Assembly: GCA_003220975.1 (NCBI GenBank)
Contig: QHTX01000159.1
Location: forward strand, 3,667 to 25,277
DNA from: Gemmatimonadota bacterium
GTDB taxonomy: Bacteria; Gemmatimonadota; Gemmatimonadetes; Gemmatimonadales; GWC2-71-9
Length of the DNA: 21,611 bases
Reading direction: 5' to 3'
The notes under the pieces are model-generated. The model saw only the letters and a program-made list of their open reading frames with translations. It had not been told where the DNA came from and did no database searches. Below are positions 13,749 to 21,611 of the stretch, piece after piece. The translations under genes were made by a program, and so were the position numbers. Positions within the stretch are counted from its first letter, which is position 1, and every line of letters begins with the position of its first letter.

Positions 13749-14433
13749 ACGAGCCGCCGAGCGCGGCCACGCGAACCACGGCTGGCTCGATACGTGGCAC
13801 AGCTTCTCGTTCGACAGCTATTACGATCCGGCACACCTCCAGTTCGGCCCGCTCCGCGTGCTGAACGAGGACTTCGTCGCCCCGGGCGCGGGCTTTCCTC
13901 CGCACCCGCATCGCGACATGGAAATCATCACGATCGTGCTCGAGGGCGCCGTGGCGCATCGCGACTCGACCGGCGGTGAGGGAGTCACCCGGGCCGGCGA
14001 TGTCCAGGTCATGACCGCCGGGAAGGGCGTCGTCCACTCCGAGTACAATCCATCGGATGGGGAGCGCCTGCACCTGCTCCAGATCTGGATTCTGCCCGAC
14101 GCGCGCGGCCGCACGCCCCGCTACGACCAAAAGGCCTTCCCCGCCGAGGCGCGCCGCAACGCGCTGCTGCCGGTCGTTGCGGGAAGCGACACGAACGGCG
14201 CCCTGCGGATCCATCAGGATGTCACGCTGTACGCGTCGGAGCTCGACGCCGGAAAGAGCGTGACCCACACGCTCGCCCCCGGCCGGCGCGCGTACGTGTT
14301 CGTGTCGAAGGGCGGCGTCGCGGTGAACGGCCAGGCGCTCGGTCAGAGCGACGCCGTGGCGATCGAGGGTGAGACGATGCTCGAGATCCGAGGCGCCGCG
14401 CCGAGCGAGGTCCTGCTGATCGATCTGCCGTGA
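13735..14433 (+). CDS. Pirin-family protein
   Basis: A 232-residue bicupin of normal bacterial pirin length, cytoplasmic. The metal site is complete: H57 and H59 in PPHPHRDMEIITIVLEG, and H101 and E103 in GKGVVHSEYNP, the Fe-binding set of pirins. The N-terminus carries the family motif HSFSFDSYYDP followed by FGPLRVLNED. Bacterial pirins include quercetinase-like dioxygenases and redox sensors; which applies cannot be told. The ATG has AAGGAGG 6 bases upstream, inside the end of the marR gene, so the two are translated together. A strong terminator follows. It probably belongs to an electrophile-stress module with marR and doxX. Confidence 0.92.
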   Translation: MITIRRAAERGHANHGWLDTWHSFSFDSYYDPAHLQFGPLRVLNEDFVAPGAGFPPHPHRDMEIITIVLEGAVAHRDSTGGEGVTRAGDVQVMTAGKGVVHSEYNPSDGERLHLLQIWILPDARGRTPRYDQKAFPAEARRNALLPVVAGSDTNGALRIHQDVTLYASELDAGKSVTHTLAPGRRAYVFVSKGGVAVNGQALGQSDAVAIEGETMLEIRGAAPSEVLLIDLP

Positions 14434-14454
14434 GGGATTCCGCGGGCGATGGGA

Positions 14455-14487
14455 GGGGCGCAGCAAGCTGCGCCCCTATTTATTCTT
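14455..14487 (+). terminator. Intrinsic terminator after pirin
   Basis: GGGGCGCAGC (14455-14464) and GCTGCGCCCC (14467-14476) form a perfect 10-base stem around AA, followed by the T-rich TATTTATTCTT. This is the clearest terminator in the window and closes the marR-pirin operon. The rest of the gap to 14556 holds a weak CCCGG/CCGGG repeat and GGAG before the next ATG. Confidence 0.9.
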
Positions 14488-14556
14488 GGGGTGAAATGCC
14501 GAACATCCCGGTTCGCCGTTCCGGGCGTATCCCCTTTAGTGACGCGGAGCCCTGCC

Positions 14557-14898
14557 ATGCCCGATCGCCCGCACTACTACCACCAGCATGACCTGCCCCG
14601 CTTCGGCGAGATCGAGCGCGGGGCGCCCGAGCTGGCCCGCAAGTTCTTCGACTGGTACGGCGCGGTCTTCGCGGAGGGTACGCTCAGCGCGCGCGAGAAG
14701 GCGCTCATTGCGCTCGCCGTGGCGCACGCCGTCCAGTGCCCCTATTGCATCGACGCCTATTCCAAGGACGCGCTCGAGAAGGGCTCGAACCTGGACCAGA
14801 TGACCGAGGCCGTGCACGTCGCCGCGGCGATCCGCGGCGGCGCGTCGCTGGTCCACGGGGTACAGATGCTGAATCACGTCGACGACCTGGGGATGTAG
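14557..14898 (+). CDS. AhpD-like carboxymuconolactone-decarboxylase-family protein (arsenosugar-associated peroxidase-like)
   Basis: A 113-residue single-domain CMD/AhpD-fold protein. The redox pair C61-P-Y-C64 lies in HAVQCPYCIDAYSKDAL; the AhpD histidine four residues on is not present (Y68/S69). The motif EKALIALAVAHAVQCPYCID and the adjacent ArsS-type gene match the arsenosugar biosynthesis-associated peroxidase-like subfamily. The start ATG was chosen as the one with GGAG upstream and beyond the pirin terminator. It ends 10 bases before the radical SAM gene, so the two form an operon. It may supply reducing equivalents or protect the radical enzyme; this is inference, and the subfamily has no settled activity that I know of. 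Confidence 0.85.
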   Translation: MPDRPHYYHQHDLPRFGEIERGAPELARKFFDWYGAVFAEGTLSAREKALIALAVAHAVQCPYCIDAYSKDALEKGSNLDQMTEAVHVAAAIRGGASLVHGVQMLNHVDDLGM

Positions 14899-14908
14899 CC
14901 CCCGCTCC

Positions 14909-15948
<1,040 letters not shown>

Positions 15949-15952
<4 letters not shown>

Positions 15953-17294
15953 AGTCCCTGCCGGAACGTGAGGCCCAGCGTGCCGTAGCGGAAGCTCGCC
16001 CCCGGCACGCCCACGGTCGTGGTGGCCGCGGCGCTGTTCGTGACCGAGCCGACGAGCGTGAGCTCGTTGTTGGCGCCCCAGCCGCGCGACAGGGACAGTC
16101 CCACATGCCACTCGGTCTGGGTTTGCGGGGCGACGCCCACGAGCACAAGCCGCTGCGATCCGAGGCCGCCGTCGGCGCGGACCCCCCAGCGACTGCGCTG
16201 CCATTGATACACGGCCCGCCCTTCGATCGTGCTAAAGCGGATCGGCGCGAAGTAGAGGCCCACGCGAGACTCGCGGTACCCGAAGATCCGCGCAAATGGG
16301 CCGATCTGGAGCCCTCGGACCACGCGACCCAGCACGGCACCCACGGCGGAGTAGCGGCTGTTGCTGTCCGAGAGCCAGGCGCCGCCGCCCCCCGCTGAGA
16401 TCGACCAGCCCGGACCGGGCGACACGTCGAGGGCGAGGTCGACCGCGTCTACGACCAAGTCGAGCCGCATCAGCCCGGCCGTCTCGTCGAACGGCGTGCG
16501 GCTGTAGGCGACGTTCACGGCGGCATAGCGCCCCGGTCGCAGCCCGACCCCGAGCTGCGCCGTGAGCGGTGTATGGGCCGGGGAAGCCTCCGGCTCCACA
16601 CGCCGCACGCCCAGGCCGGCCCGCACGACCGCGCCGTGCCCGAGCGCCGCGATCACGTAGCCTCCCGCGCCGTAACTCGTACCAGAGCGCCGGACCGTGT
16701 CGCCCGGAACGGGACCGGTGGCGCGGCGCCAACCCGCCTGGAGCGTCCCCCGGACGTCCGGGCCCAGCGAAGTCGCGACCGTCGCTTCCTGAGCCACGAA
16801 CCGGTTGTGGTCGGAGTCGTTCGCCCCATCCACCTTAGTGCCCGCTTCGGGTCGGAGCGCGGCCCGCACCGCCCGCTCGAGGTCGCGGGCCGTGCGGTCC
16901 TCGGGCGCGCGGGCGCGGGCGGCGCCGAGTCGTACAGGGCCTCGGACGCTCGCGTCTTCACGGCCCAGGCGAGCACCTGCGCCTGGGCGACCATGAAGTC
17001 TCCATCCTTCGGGTCGAGCCGGCGCAACCGGCCAAAGCGCGCGAGCGAGCGCGCCAGCTCGCCGTCCCAGCTGTCCAGGATCGCGAGCCGATACAGCGCG
17101 CGCTCGTTCAGCGAATCGGCGGCGAGGACCCGCTCGTAGCCGGCGCGGGCGGCCGCGTAGTCGCCCTTCCGGAAGGCTTCATCGGCCGCAGGCAGCTGGG
17201 CGGCGAGCGGCGGGACCGGCAGCGCCGCGGCCAGGGCGAGCGTGGCGCCCCGGGTCACGGTAGGCGCCAACCGCACCCGACCCAGGGCACGCAT
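15949..17294 (-). CDS. YaiO-like TPR plus outer-membrane beta-barrel protein, frameshifted
   Basis: One gene split over two frames. The first part, from ATG 17294 (GGAG upstream), has a signal peptide (ATLALAAALPVPPLAAQ) and TPR-like repeats (DEAFRKGDYAAARAGYERVL, ALYRLAILDSWDGELARSLARF), then VLAWAVKTRASEALYDS. The second part, in the other frame from about 16900, continues ARAPEDRTARDLERAVRAAL and then a beta-barrel of about 290 residues ending GTLGLTFRQGL with a terminal aromatic motif typical of outer-membrane proteins. The frames meet in a C/G-only tract at about 16898-16926; adding one base restores the join. TPR followed by a barrel is the YaiO layout. The function is unknown; export or surface assembly is suggested for relatives. 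The TPR array looks short for the family. Confidence 0.7.
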
Positions 17295-17340
17295 CTCGAG
17301 CTCCGCCTTCGAGGACACTCCAACCTGGGAAACGCGGGCC

Positions 17341-17370
17341 GAAAATGCAAAGGCCCGACGGTGCCGGGCC
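17341..17370 (-). terminator. Intrinsic terminator after the outer-membrane barrel gene
   Basis: On the minus strand GGCCCG (17370-17365) pairs with CGGGCC (17357-17352) around a 7-base loop, then TTTGCATTTT follows. It lies 35 bases after the stop of the barrel gene and before the YaiO-like gene, so those two are probably separate transcripts. Confidence 0.75.
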
Positions 17371-17405
17371 ATGCAAGCGGCTGTGCACGGACACGCAAGC
17401 GACCG

Positions 17406-17978
17406 TCAGTTGTACTGCACGCCCAGCCCGACGTCGAAGATCGTGTGCTTGATACCGATGAACGGCGACAAGTCGCCGTCGTGGCCCCAGAAGAAGTTCG
17501 CAACGGGCGTGAGCGAGACCTTGCCACCCAGACGGATGTCGTACCCGACACCACCGAGCAGGCCGAAACCGGTTGTGGTCGAGCTCGTATTTCCCTGGCT
17601 GACCTGGTAGCTCGCCAAGCCCGCTCCGCCCTTGACGAAGAATCCGCTGCGAGGCGCGGGATACAAGTAGATCGCTGCGGAGACGTTTCCCACGTCCTCC
17701 GTCAACCCACCGACGCTCTTTGTCCACACGTTGACTTCGCCGCCCAGGCGGACAGTTGGACTCAACGTGCCCCCCAACTTCACGTCCAAGGCCACGCCGC
17801 CGCCCTGTGCCGAATCGGCGAAGTCGAAGTTGCTAGAGGTCAGGCTGCTGTGTCCGTAGCCGAAGCTGATCGCGCCCCAGAACCCCTGGCGTGTGATACC
17901 CGGCTGCTGCGCCACCAGGGCGGCGCCACTGAAGGTAAGAACACCAAGCGCGCTGAGGAGCCGAAATACCGCACGCAT
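17406..17978 (-). CDS. Outer-membrane beta-barrel protein
   Basis: A 190-residue protein with a clear signal peptide (LLSALGVLTFSGAALVAQ) and about 165 mature residues of alternating strands rich in G, S, T and aromatics (FWGAISFGYGHSS, GGVALDVKLGG, GFGLLGGVGYDIRLGGK, HTIFDVGLGVQYN), i.e. an eight-stranded OmpW/OmpX-sized barrel. The precise family is not recognised; small barrels of this type are often porin-like or structural. The ATG at 17978 has CAGGAGG 4 bases upstream; reading on to 18104 in frame would cross a leader with no coding character. A sigma-70-type promoter lies at 18110-18138, giving a leader of about 125 bases, and a terminator follows the gene, so it is probably monocistronic. 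Confidence 0.82.
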   Translation of the reverse strand: MRAVFRLLSALGVLTFSGAALVAQQPGITRQGFWGAISFGYGHSSLTSSNFDFADSAQGGGVALDVKLGGTLSPTVRLGGEVNVWTKSVGGLTEDVGNVSAAIYLYPAPRSGFFVKGGAGLASYQVSQGNTSSTTTGFGLLGGVGYDIRLGGKVSLTPVANFFWGHDGDLSPFIGIKHTIFDVGLGVQYN

Positions 17979-18103
17979 AGGGCCTCCTGGCCTGTTGGGG
18001 AGTGCCCCCAAAGTGAACGGGGCGGCCGAAAAGGCAAATCCGGGACCCTTGAGAGGGGTACCCCCGCCGCCCTGACTGACGCCCGACTCGTGCATATCTG
18101 ACA
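17979..18103 (-). promoter_or_regulatory. About 125-base untranslated leader of the barrel gene
   Basis: The leader is predicted from the promoter to the ATG. It contains a TTGGGG/CCCCAA hairpin (17995-18011, 5-base loop) just before the ribosome site and other short GGG/CCC complements around 18045-18066. It matches no riboswitch class that I recognise. Confidence 0.4.
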
Positions 18104-18109
18104 CGCCTC

Positions 18110-18138
18110 TATATACGAGCCGCCAGACCTGTTGCCAA
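18110..18138 (-). promoter_or_regulatory. Sigma-70-type promoter of the barrel gene
   Basis: On the minus strand TTGGCA (18138-18133), 17 bases, then TATATA (18115-18110). Five of six -35 bases and four of six -10 bases match consensus at ideal spacing. Confidence 0.65.
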
Positions 18139-18185
18139 GGCGTGCGTCATCGTCTGTCGCGACGTGCACCCTGTGCAGAATTCGT

Positions 18186-18214
18186 TTGACAGCGCAGCGC
18201 CCAGCGCGTAGCTT
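18186..18214 (+). promoter_or_regulatory. Promoter of the PII-amtB operon
   Basis: A perfect TTGACA -35 (18186-18191), 17 bases, then TAGCTT (18209-18214). The ATG begins 8 bases after the -10, so the start of transcription would fall at or 1-2 bases before the start codon, and no Shine-Dalgarno is present. A leaderless transcript is predicted. An 8-base palindrome GTCGCGAC lies upstream at 18156-18163. Confidence 0.6.
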
Positions 18215-18222
18215 GGTCTAGT

Positions 18223-18645
18223 ATGAAACTCATCACCGCTATCGTGCGCCCGGAGCGTCTGCCGGAGGTCAAGGCGGCGCTGTTCCGGGCCGGCGTCACC
18301 GGCATCACGCTGAGCCGTGTCTCGGGGCACGGCGGCGAGCAGGAGATCATCGGGCAGTATCGCGGCACCACCGTCGTCATGGAATTCCACGAAAAGGTGA
18401 AGATCGAGATGGTCTGCTCCGAGCCGTTCGTGGAGCCGTGCATCAAGGCCATCCTGTCGGCGGCCCGCACGGGTGAAGTGGGCGACGGCAAGATCTTCGT
18501 CCAGGCGATCGAGCGGGTGATCCGCATCCGCACCGGCGAGCTCGACAACGCCGCGCTCACCGCCGTGAACGCGGACGAGGTGCAGCGCGCGGCGCTCAAG
18601 AGCGCGCAGCACGCCGGTGCCACCGCCGGCGAGGAGGACGCGTGA
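18223..18645 (+). CDS. PII nitrogen-regulatory protein without the T-loop tyrosine
   Basis: A 140-residue PII (GlnB/GlnK) protein, cytoplasmic trimer, expected to bind ATP/ADP and 2-oxoglutarate and to plug the ammonium transporter encoded next. Visible features are the N-terminal strand MKLITAIVRPERLPEVK, a T-loop aligned with Y46-R47-G48 and K58-V59-K60, and the B-loop ARTGEVGDGKIFV (81-93). Tyr51, the uridylylation site, is Val, and residue 39, normally Gln that helps hold Mg-2-oxoglutarate, is Glu. The C-terminus runs about 28 residues past the usual 112. It overlaps amtB by GTGA, the standard coupled arrangement, so it is most likely GlnK-like. Control by uridylylation is unlikely. Confidence 0.9.
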   Translation: MKLITAIVRPERLPEVKAALFRAGVTGITLSRVSGHGGEQEIIGQYRGTTVVMEFHEKVKIEMVCSEPFVEPCIKAILSAARTGEVGDGKIFVQAIERVIRIRTGELDNAALTAVNADEVQRAALKSAQHAGATAGEEDA

Positions 18646-19966
18646 CGGCCGCCGTCTCGGCGGGCGACACCGCCTGGGTCCTCGCGTCCACCGCGCTGGT
18701 GATGGTGATGACGGTCGGGCTGGCGTTTTTCTACGGCGGTCTAGTGCGACCCAAGAACGCGCTCAACACGATGATGATGAGCGTGGTGGCGTTAGGCGCG
18801 ATCAGCGTCCAGTGGGTGCTCGTCGGCTATTCGATCGCGTTCGCGCACGGCTCGCCCTGGTGGGGCGGGCTGTCGTGGCTCGGCTTCAAGGGCGTGGGCC
18901 CGGACCCGGATCCCGCCTACGCCGCCACGATCCCGCTGCAGGCGCACGCCATGTTCCAGGCGATGTTCGCGATCATCACGCCCGCCCTCATCTCGGGCGC
19001 GATCGTGGAGCGCATGCGGTTTCGCGCCTACGTCGTGTTCCTCGTCCTCTGGGCCACGTTCGTGTACGACCCGCTGGCCCACTGGGTGTGGGGGGCGGGG
19101 GGCTGGCTCCAGAAGCTGGGCGCGCTCGACTTCGCGGGCGGGACCGTAGTGCACATCTCGGCCGGCGTCTCGGCCTTCGTCGCGGCGCGCATGCTCGGGC
19201 CGCGCAAGGACTTCAAGCCGCGCCGATCGTGCCCCACAGCGTTCCGCTCGTGCTGCTCGGCGCGGGCCTGCTCTGGTTCGGCTGGTTCGGATTCAACGCC
19301 GGGTCGGCGCTCGCGGCGAACGGGCTCGCCGCACTGGCGTTCACGAACACCAACACCGCGGCCGCGACCGCGCTCGTCACCTGGGTCGCCCTGGATCTGG
19401 TCCGCACCGGGAAGGCGACCGCCGTCGGCGCCGCGACCGGCCTCGTCGTGGGTCTGGTCGGCATCACACCCGCCGCAGGCTACATCACCGTCCCGGCCTC
19501 GCTCGCGGTGGGCGCGCTGTCGGCGCTCGTGAGCTACACGGGGATCCAGATCCGCGCGACCACGCGGCTCGACGATTCGCTGGACGTGTTCTCCTGCCAC
19601 GGACTCGCCGGCATGGCCGGGGCGCTCCTGACAGGTGTGTTCGCCACGAAAGTAGCGAACCCCGCGGGCGGCGACGGCTGGATCGCCGGCAACTTCGCCC
19701 AGATGGGCATCCAGCTCGTGGCGGTGCTCGCGGCCATCGCGATCGCCGCCGTCGGAACGGCCGTCATCATGATGGTGGTGAACGCGACGCTCGGCGCCAA
19801 GGCGGGTGTGAAGGAGCAGCTCACCGGGCTCGACCTGAGTGAGCACGGCGAAGAGGCGTACTTCGGCGAACAGGGGGCGATCCCCACGCCGGGCCTCGCC
19901 CTCGGCGAGGGCGTGATCGTCTCGAGCGTCCCGGCGGAGCCGGCCCGGGCCGTCGTCGTCGGCTAG
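18642..19966 (+). CDS. amtB: Ammonium transporter (Amt family), frameshifted
   Basis: An ammonium channel of about 441 residues if the frames are joined. The first frame, from GTG 18642 (GAGGAGG upstream), gives GLAFFYGGLVRPKNALNTMM, the AMFAIITPALISGAIVERMRF region and VVHISAGVSAFVAA (first pore histidine), ending GPRKDFKP. The second frame resumes at PIVPHSVPLVLLGAGLLWFG and runs through GFNAGSALAANG, FSCHGLAGMAGALLTGVF (second pore histidine) to the stop at 19966. The join is at 19219-19226 (GCGCCGATC); restoring one C (CGCCCG) gives KPRPIVPHSVPL, the family sequence. As written, the protein would end at 19532 with about 110 missense residues. Everything past the join is well conserved, which favours a missing base call over a dead gene. 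Confidence 0.85.
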
Positions 19967-19993
19967 CCGCCCGCGGCCGACTCGGCCTGTCAG

Positions 19994-20022
19994 GACCCCG
20001 GGGACGCAGCGCCCCCGGGGTC
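19994..20022 (+). terminator. Probable terminator after amtB
   Basis: GACCCCGGGG (19994-20003) and CCCCGGGGTC (20013-20022) form a perfect 10-base stem with a 9-base loop, followed by GATGTTTC. The T run is short, but position and strength fit a transcription stop. Confidence 0.7.
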
Positions 20023-20043
20023 GATGTTTCGAGCGTCTAATCT

Positions 20044-20071
20044 TGCGAGGCGCAGGCGACGACCTTATACA
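20044..20071 (+). promoter_or_regulatory. Possible promoter of the glycosyltransferase gene
   Basis: TTGCGA (20044-20049), 16 bases, then TATACA (20066-20071); each hexamer matches 4 of 6 consensus bases. It would give a leader of about 20 bases containing AGGAG. Confidence 0.4.
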
Positions 20072-20099
20072 TCCGCCGCGCGGCGCGAGGAGACGCCCC

Positions 20100-21086
20100 T
20101 TGTGCGCTTGGGACATCCCCGACGACCTCTCCAAGCCCGGCTTCCTCGCGATCGCCCAGCGCGGGATCGGCGACGCCCTGACGCTGCTCCCGAGCCTACG
20201 CGCCCTGCGCGCCGCGCGCGCGGACGTCCGTATCGAGCTCGTAGCGCCGGGACTGCTCGCCCTCGCCGAGAACGTGCGCGACACGGCGACGATCGTCGAC
20301 GATCGGCCGCTCGCCGGGCTCGACGACGACGAGCGCGCGCGCTGGCTCCGGACGCGCAACTTCGCCTGGGTGTGGAACACGGAAGGCGAGCAGGGGCCGT
20401 GGCACGGCGCGATCCAGGCGGCGGCAAACCCACGCTGGATCAGCACGGCGACCCAGAAGCACTGGCGCGGCCGCAACGTGCTCCGGGTGCGATTCGCGCA
20501 GCTCGCGCGGCTGTGTCCGGAAGTGCGGACGCCGGGGCCCGTCGGATTGGCGCTCACCCCTGCACAGGAGACAGCCTCCCGGGCCTTCGCTTCGAGCCTG
20601 TCCGGGGCGCCGACGCTTGTCGCCATCCAGCCTGGGGCCGGAGACCCCAACCGCGTGTGGCCGGCCGACAAGTTCCGCGCCCTCGCCCGCGCGCTCGCTC
20701 AAAACCCGCGCATCACCGTGCTCGTCTTCTTGGGCGACTCCGATACGCCCTTCAACGCGCCGGGGTATCTACCCGGCCAAGCGAACCTGCGGAGCGTGCG
20801 GGAGCCGCTCGAGAGCGCGGTGTCGAAGCTCGCCGCGTGCGCTCTGTTCGTCGGGAACGACAGCGGATTCTATCACCTGGCGTTCGGGCTAGGGCTTCCG
20901 GTCGTCGGCATCTACCGATCGGCGCGCAGCGCGCGGATGTGGGGGTACCGCTCGCCGCGGGCGCGCGCCGTGTGCCCGCCCGGGCTCGTGCCGCCGCCGT
21001 TTCGGCGGCACTGGGACCGCTGGGTGTCCGTGGAGCGCGTGCTCCGGGCCGCACGGAAGGTCATGCCGTCGCTGCGGACGATGTGA
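20100..21086 (+). CDS. Glycosyltransferase family 9 (heptosyltransferase-like)
   Basis: A 328-residue GT-B enzyme of the GT9 family, which adds heptose or related sugars to lipopolysaccharide core or glycoproteins from ADP-sugars at the inner face of the membrane. It shows an N-terminal GFLAIAQRGIGDALTLLPSL nucleotide/acceptor loop, ELVAPGLLALAENV, then the C-terminal donor half with VAIQPGAGDPNRVWPADKF, ITVLVFLGD, and the family FVGNDSGFYHLAFGLGLPVVGIY signature. TTG 20100 was chosen because AGGAG lies 7 bases upstream; TTG 20043 is in frame but precedes the predicted -10. It stands alone between a terminator and converging genes. The acceptor is unknown. Confidence 0.86.
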   Translation: MCAWDIPDDLSKPGFLAIAQRGIGDALTLLPSLRALRAARADVRIELVAPGLLALAENVRDTATIVDDRPLAGLDDDERARWLRTRNFAWVWNTEGEQGPWHGAIQAAANPRWISTATQKHWRGRNVLRVRFAQLARLCPEVRTPGPVGLALTPAQETASRAFASSLSGAPTLVAIQPGAGDPNRVWPADKFRALARALAQNPRITVLVFLGDSDTPFNAPGYLPGQANLRSVREPLESAVSKLAACALFVGNDSGFYHLAFGLGLPVVGIYRSARSARMWGYRSPRARAVCPPGLVPPPFRRHWDRWVSVERVLRAARKVMPSLRTM

Positions 21087-21188
21087 GCGGCTCGAGCGCG
21101 TGGTGAGCGGGGGAAGGTGCGCGAGGTGCTCGATGCGCCTTTCCCCGGGCCTAGCCACGCGATCTCGACGCGCCAATCGGGGATCGCC
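21087..21188. other. Short intergenic stretch between convergent genes
   Basis: About 100 bases. No gene, strong terminator or repeat is seen; only a weak GGATC/GATCC inverted repeat at its right end around 21181-21197. Confidence 0.4.
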
Positions 21189-21386
21189 TTAAGGATCCGG
21201 CAGGGCGCGTCGTTTTGTTGTGGATTGCGTCGTGATCCGATGGGCCCGAGGCGGGCGGTGCGCGTCGCAGTAGTACCGCGCCGGAGGCCCGCCACCGAGG
21301 GAGCGTTGGTAGGTCACCCAGCGTGCCGGTCGGTCGCAGCGGCGGCGGGCGCTCCAGTCGTAGAAATCACAGCGGGGCTCGACCAT
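21189..21386 (-). CDS. Small putative zinc-binding protein
   Basis: A 65-residue protein with Cys/His spacing like a treble-clef or zinc ribbon: RCDFYDW, RRRCDRPARWVTY, then RYYCDAHRPP. The CDRPA...YYCDAH pattern is seen in small metal-binding domains of soil bacteria, but I cannot name the family. Its ATG lies inside the end of the upstream minus gene (20-base overlap, different frame), so it would be translated with it. The ribosome site is weak. Zinc binding is inference. Confidence 0.5.
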   Translation of the reverse strand: MVEPRCDFYDWSARRRCDRPARWVTYQRSLGGGPPARYYCDAHRPPRAHRITTQSTTKRRALPDP

Positions 21387-21611
21387 TCGACTGCCCCGGC
21401 GCCGAGACCGTGCTCAGCTGCCGCTCTCTCATGTCGCGACTGATCCAGACCACCCGATCGCCGCACATGATCGCGTCCAGCGCATACGGCTGACGCGCGA
21501 AGGACTGCCCGTCCGAGCTCAAGACTTCCGTGCCCGGGAAGTAGTACCAGCAATGCTGCCCGTCGCGATGGCTGTGGATCACGCCGACCGTCCCGGCCCA
21601 GCCCGCTTGCT
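21367..21611 (-). CDS. C-terminal part of an unidentified gene cut by the window edge
   Basis: An open frame enters from the right edge and ends at 21367. The visible 81 or so residues include WAGTVGVIHSHRDGQHCWYY, FPGTEVLSSDGQSFARQPY and ALDAIMCGDRVVWISRDMRER, with regular codon use and aromatic-rich strands. A GTG at 21582 is in frame, but the sequence before it also looks coding, so the true start is probably outside. I do not recognise the family. Confidence 0.5.
   Translation of the reverse strand, partial: QAGWAGTVGVIHSHRDGQHCWYYFPGTEVLSSDGQSFARQPYALDAIMCGDRVVWISRDMRERQLSTVSAPGQSNGRAPL

Noticed and set aside
18156..18163. GTCGCGAC palindrome upstream of the PII gene as an operator
   Set aside because: An 8-base palindrome of G and C is expected by chance at this composition, and nothing links it to a known nitrogen regulator. 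No sigma-54 or NtrC-type site was found.
18642..19532. Reading amtB as a genuine shorter protein ending at 19532
   Set aside because: After about residue 192 the frame turns into Arg/Ser/Pro-rich nonsense, while the neighbouring frame continues the Amt family sequence with no loss.
19028..20671. Minus-strand frame of more than 500 codons opposite amtB and the glycosyltransferase
   Set aside because: It spans a terminator and two real plus-strand genes and has no recognisable domain.

Overview
The window is a GC-rich bacterial chromosome segment, densely packed with genes on both strands. The organism is Gram-negative: there are two outer-membrane beta-barrel genes, several lipoprotein signals and a heptosyltransferase-family glycosyltransferase. 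The style (very high GC, many GTG/TTG starts, two ECF sigma modules, CotH-like and YaiO-like proteins) would fit Gemmatimonadota or a similar environmental phylum. That is an impression from sequence feel, not a demonstrated assignment. No rRNA, tRNA, CRISPR array, insertion sequence or phage gene is visible.

Layout. (1) 22-2569: a secreted blue-copper-like protein is divergent from an ECF sigma factor and its zinc anti-sigma factor. The 145-base gap carries two mirror-image ECF-type promoters whose -35 boxes form one palindrome. (2) 2570-4059, minus strand: a second ECF sigma, a small single-TM protein (probable anti-sigma, apparently frameshifted) and a periplasmic LTxxQ metal-sensor-like protein, ordered like a CnrH/CnrY/CnrX module, with a shared terminator at 2570-2600. 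(3) 4162-9600: a RidA-fold lipoprotein; a CotH-like secreted protein; a 1074-residue fusion of a degenerate CYTH domain, a degenerate Nudix-like domain and a complete polyphosphate kinase 1; and a small lipoprotein that appears to start at ACG. (4) 9613-13176, minus strand: DoxX, a SulP anion transporter and a beta-CASP metallo-beta-lactamase nuclease in a row. (5) 13275-14433: a MarR regulator overlapping a pirin gene, divergent from doxX across an MhqR-type palindrome, ended by a clear terminator. (6) 14557-15952: an AhpD-like protein and an ArsS-type radical SAM enzyme (arsenosugar pathway). (7) 15949-17978, minus strand: a frameshifted YaiO-like TPR/beta-barrel protein and an outer-membrane barrel protein. 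(8) 18223-19966: a PII protein lacking Tyr51 and a coupled, frameshifted ammonium transporter. (9) 20100-21611: a family 9 glycosyltransferase and two small minus-strand genes, one cut by the window edge.

The most original content is the CYTH/Nudix-like/PPK1 fusion with its CotH-like neighbour, the mirror-image ECF promoters, and the MarR/pirin/DoxX module with its operator. Three conserved genes each appear to lack a single base, which looks more like consensus-sequence error than biology and should be checked before any gene is called broken.
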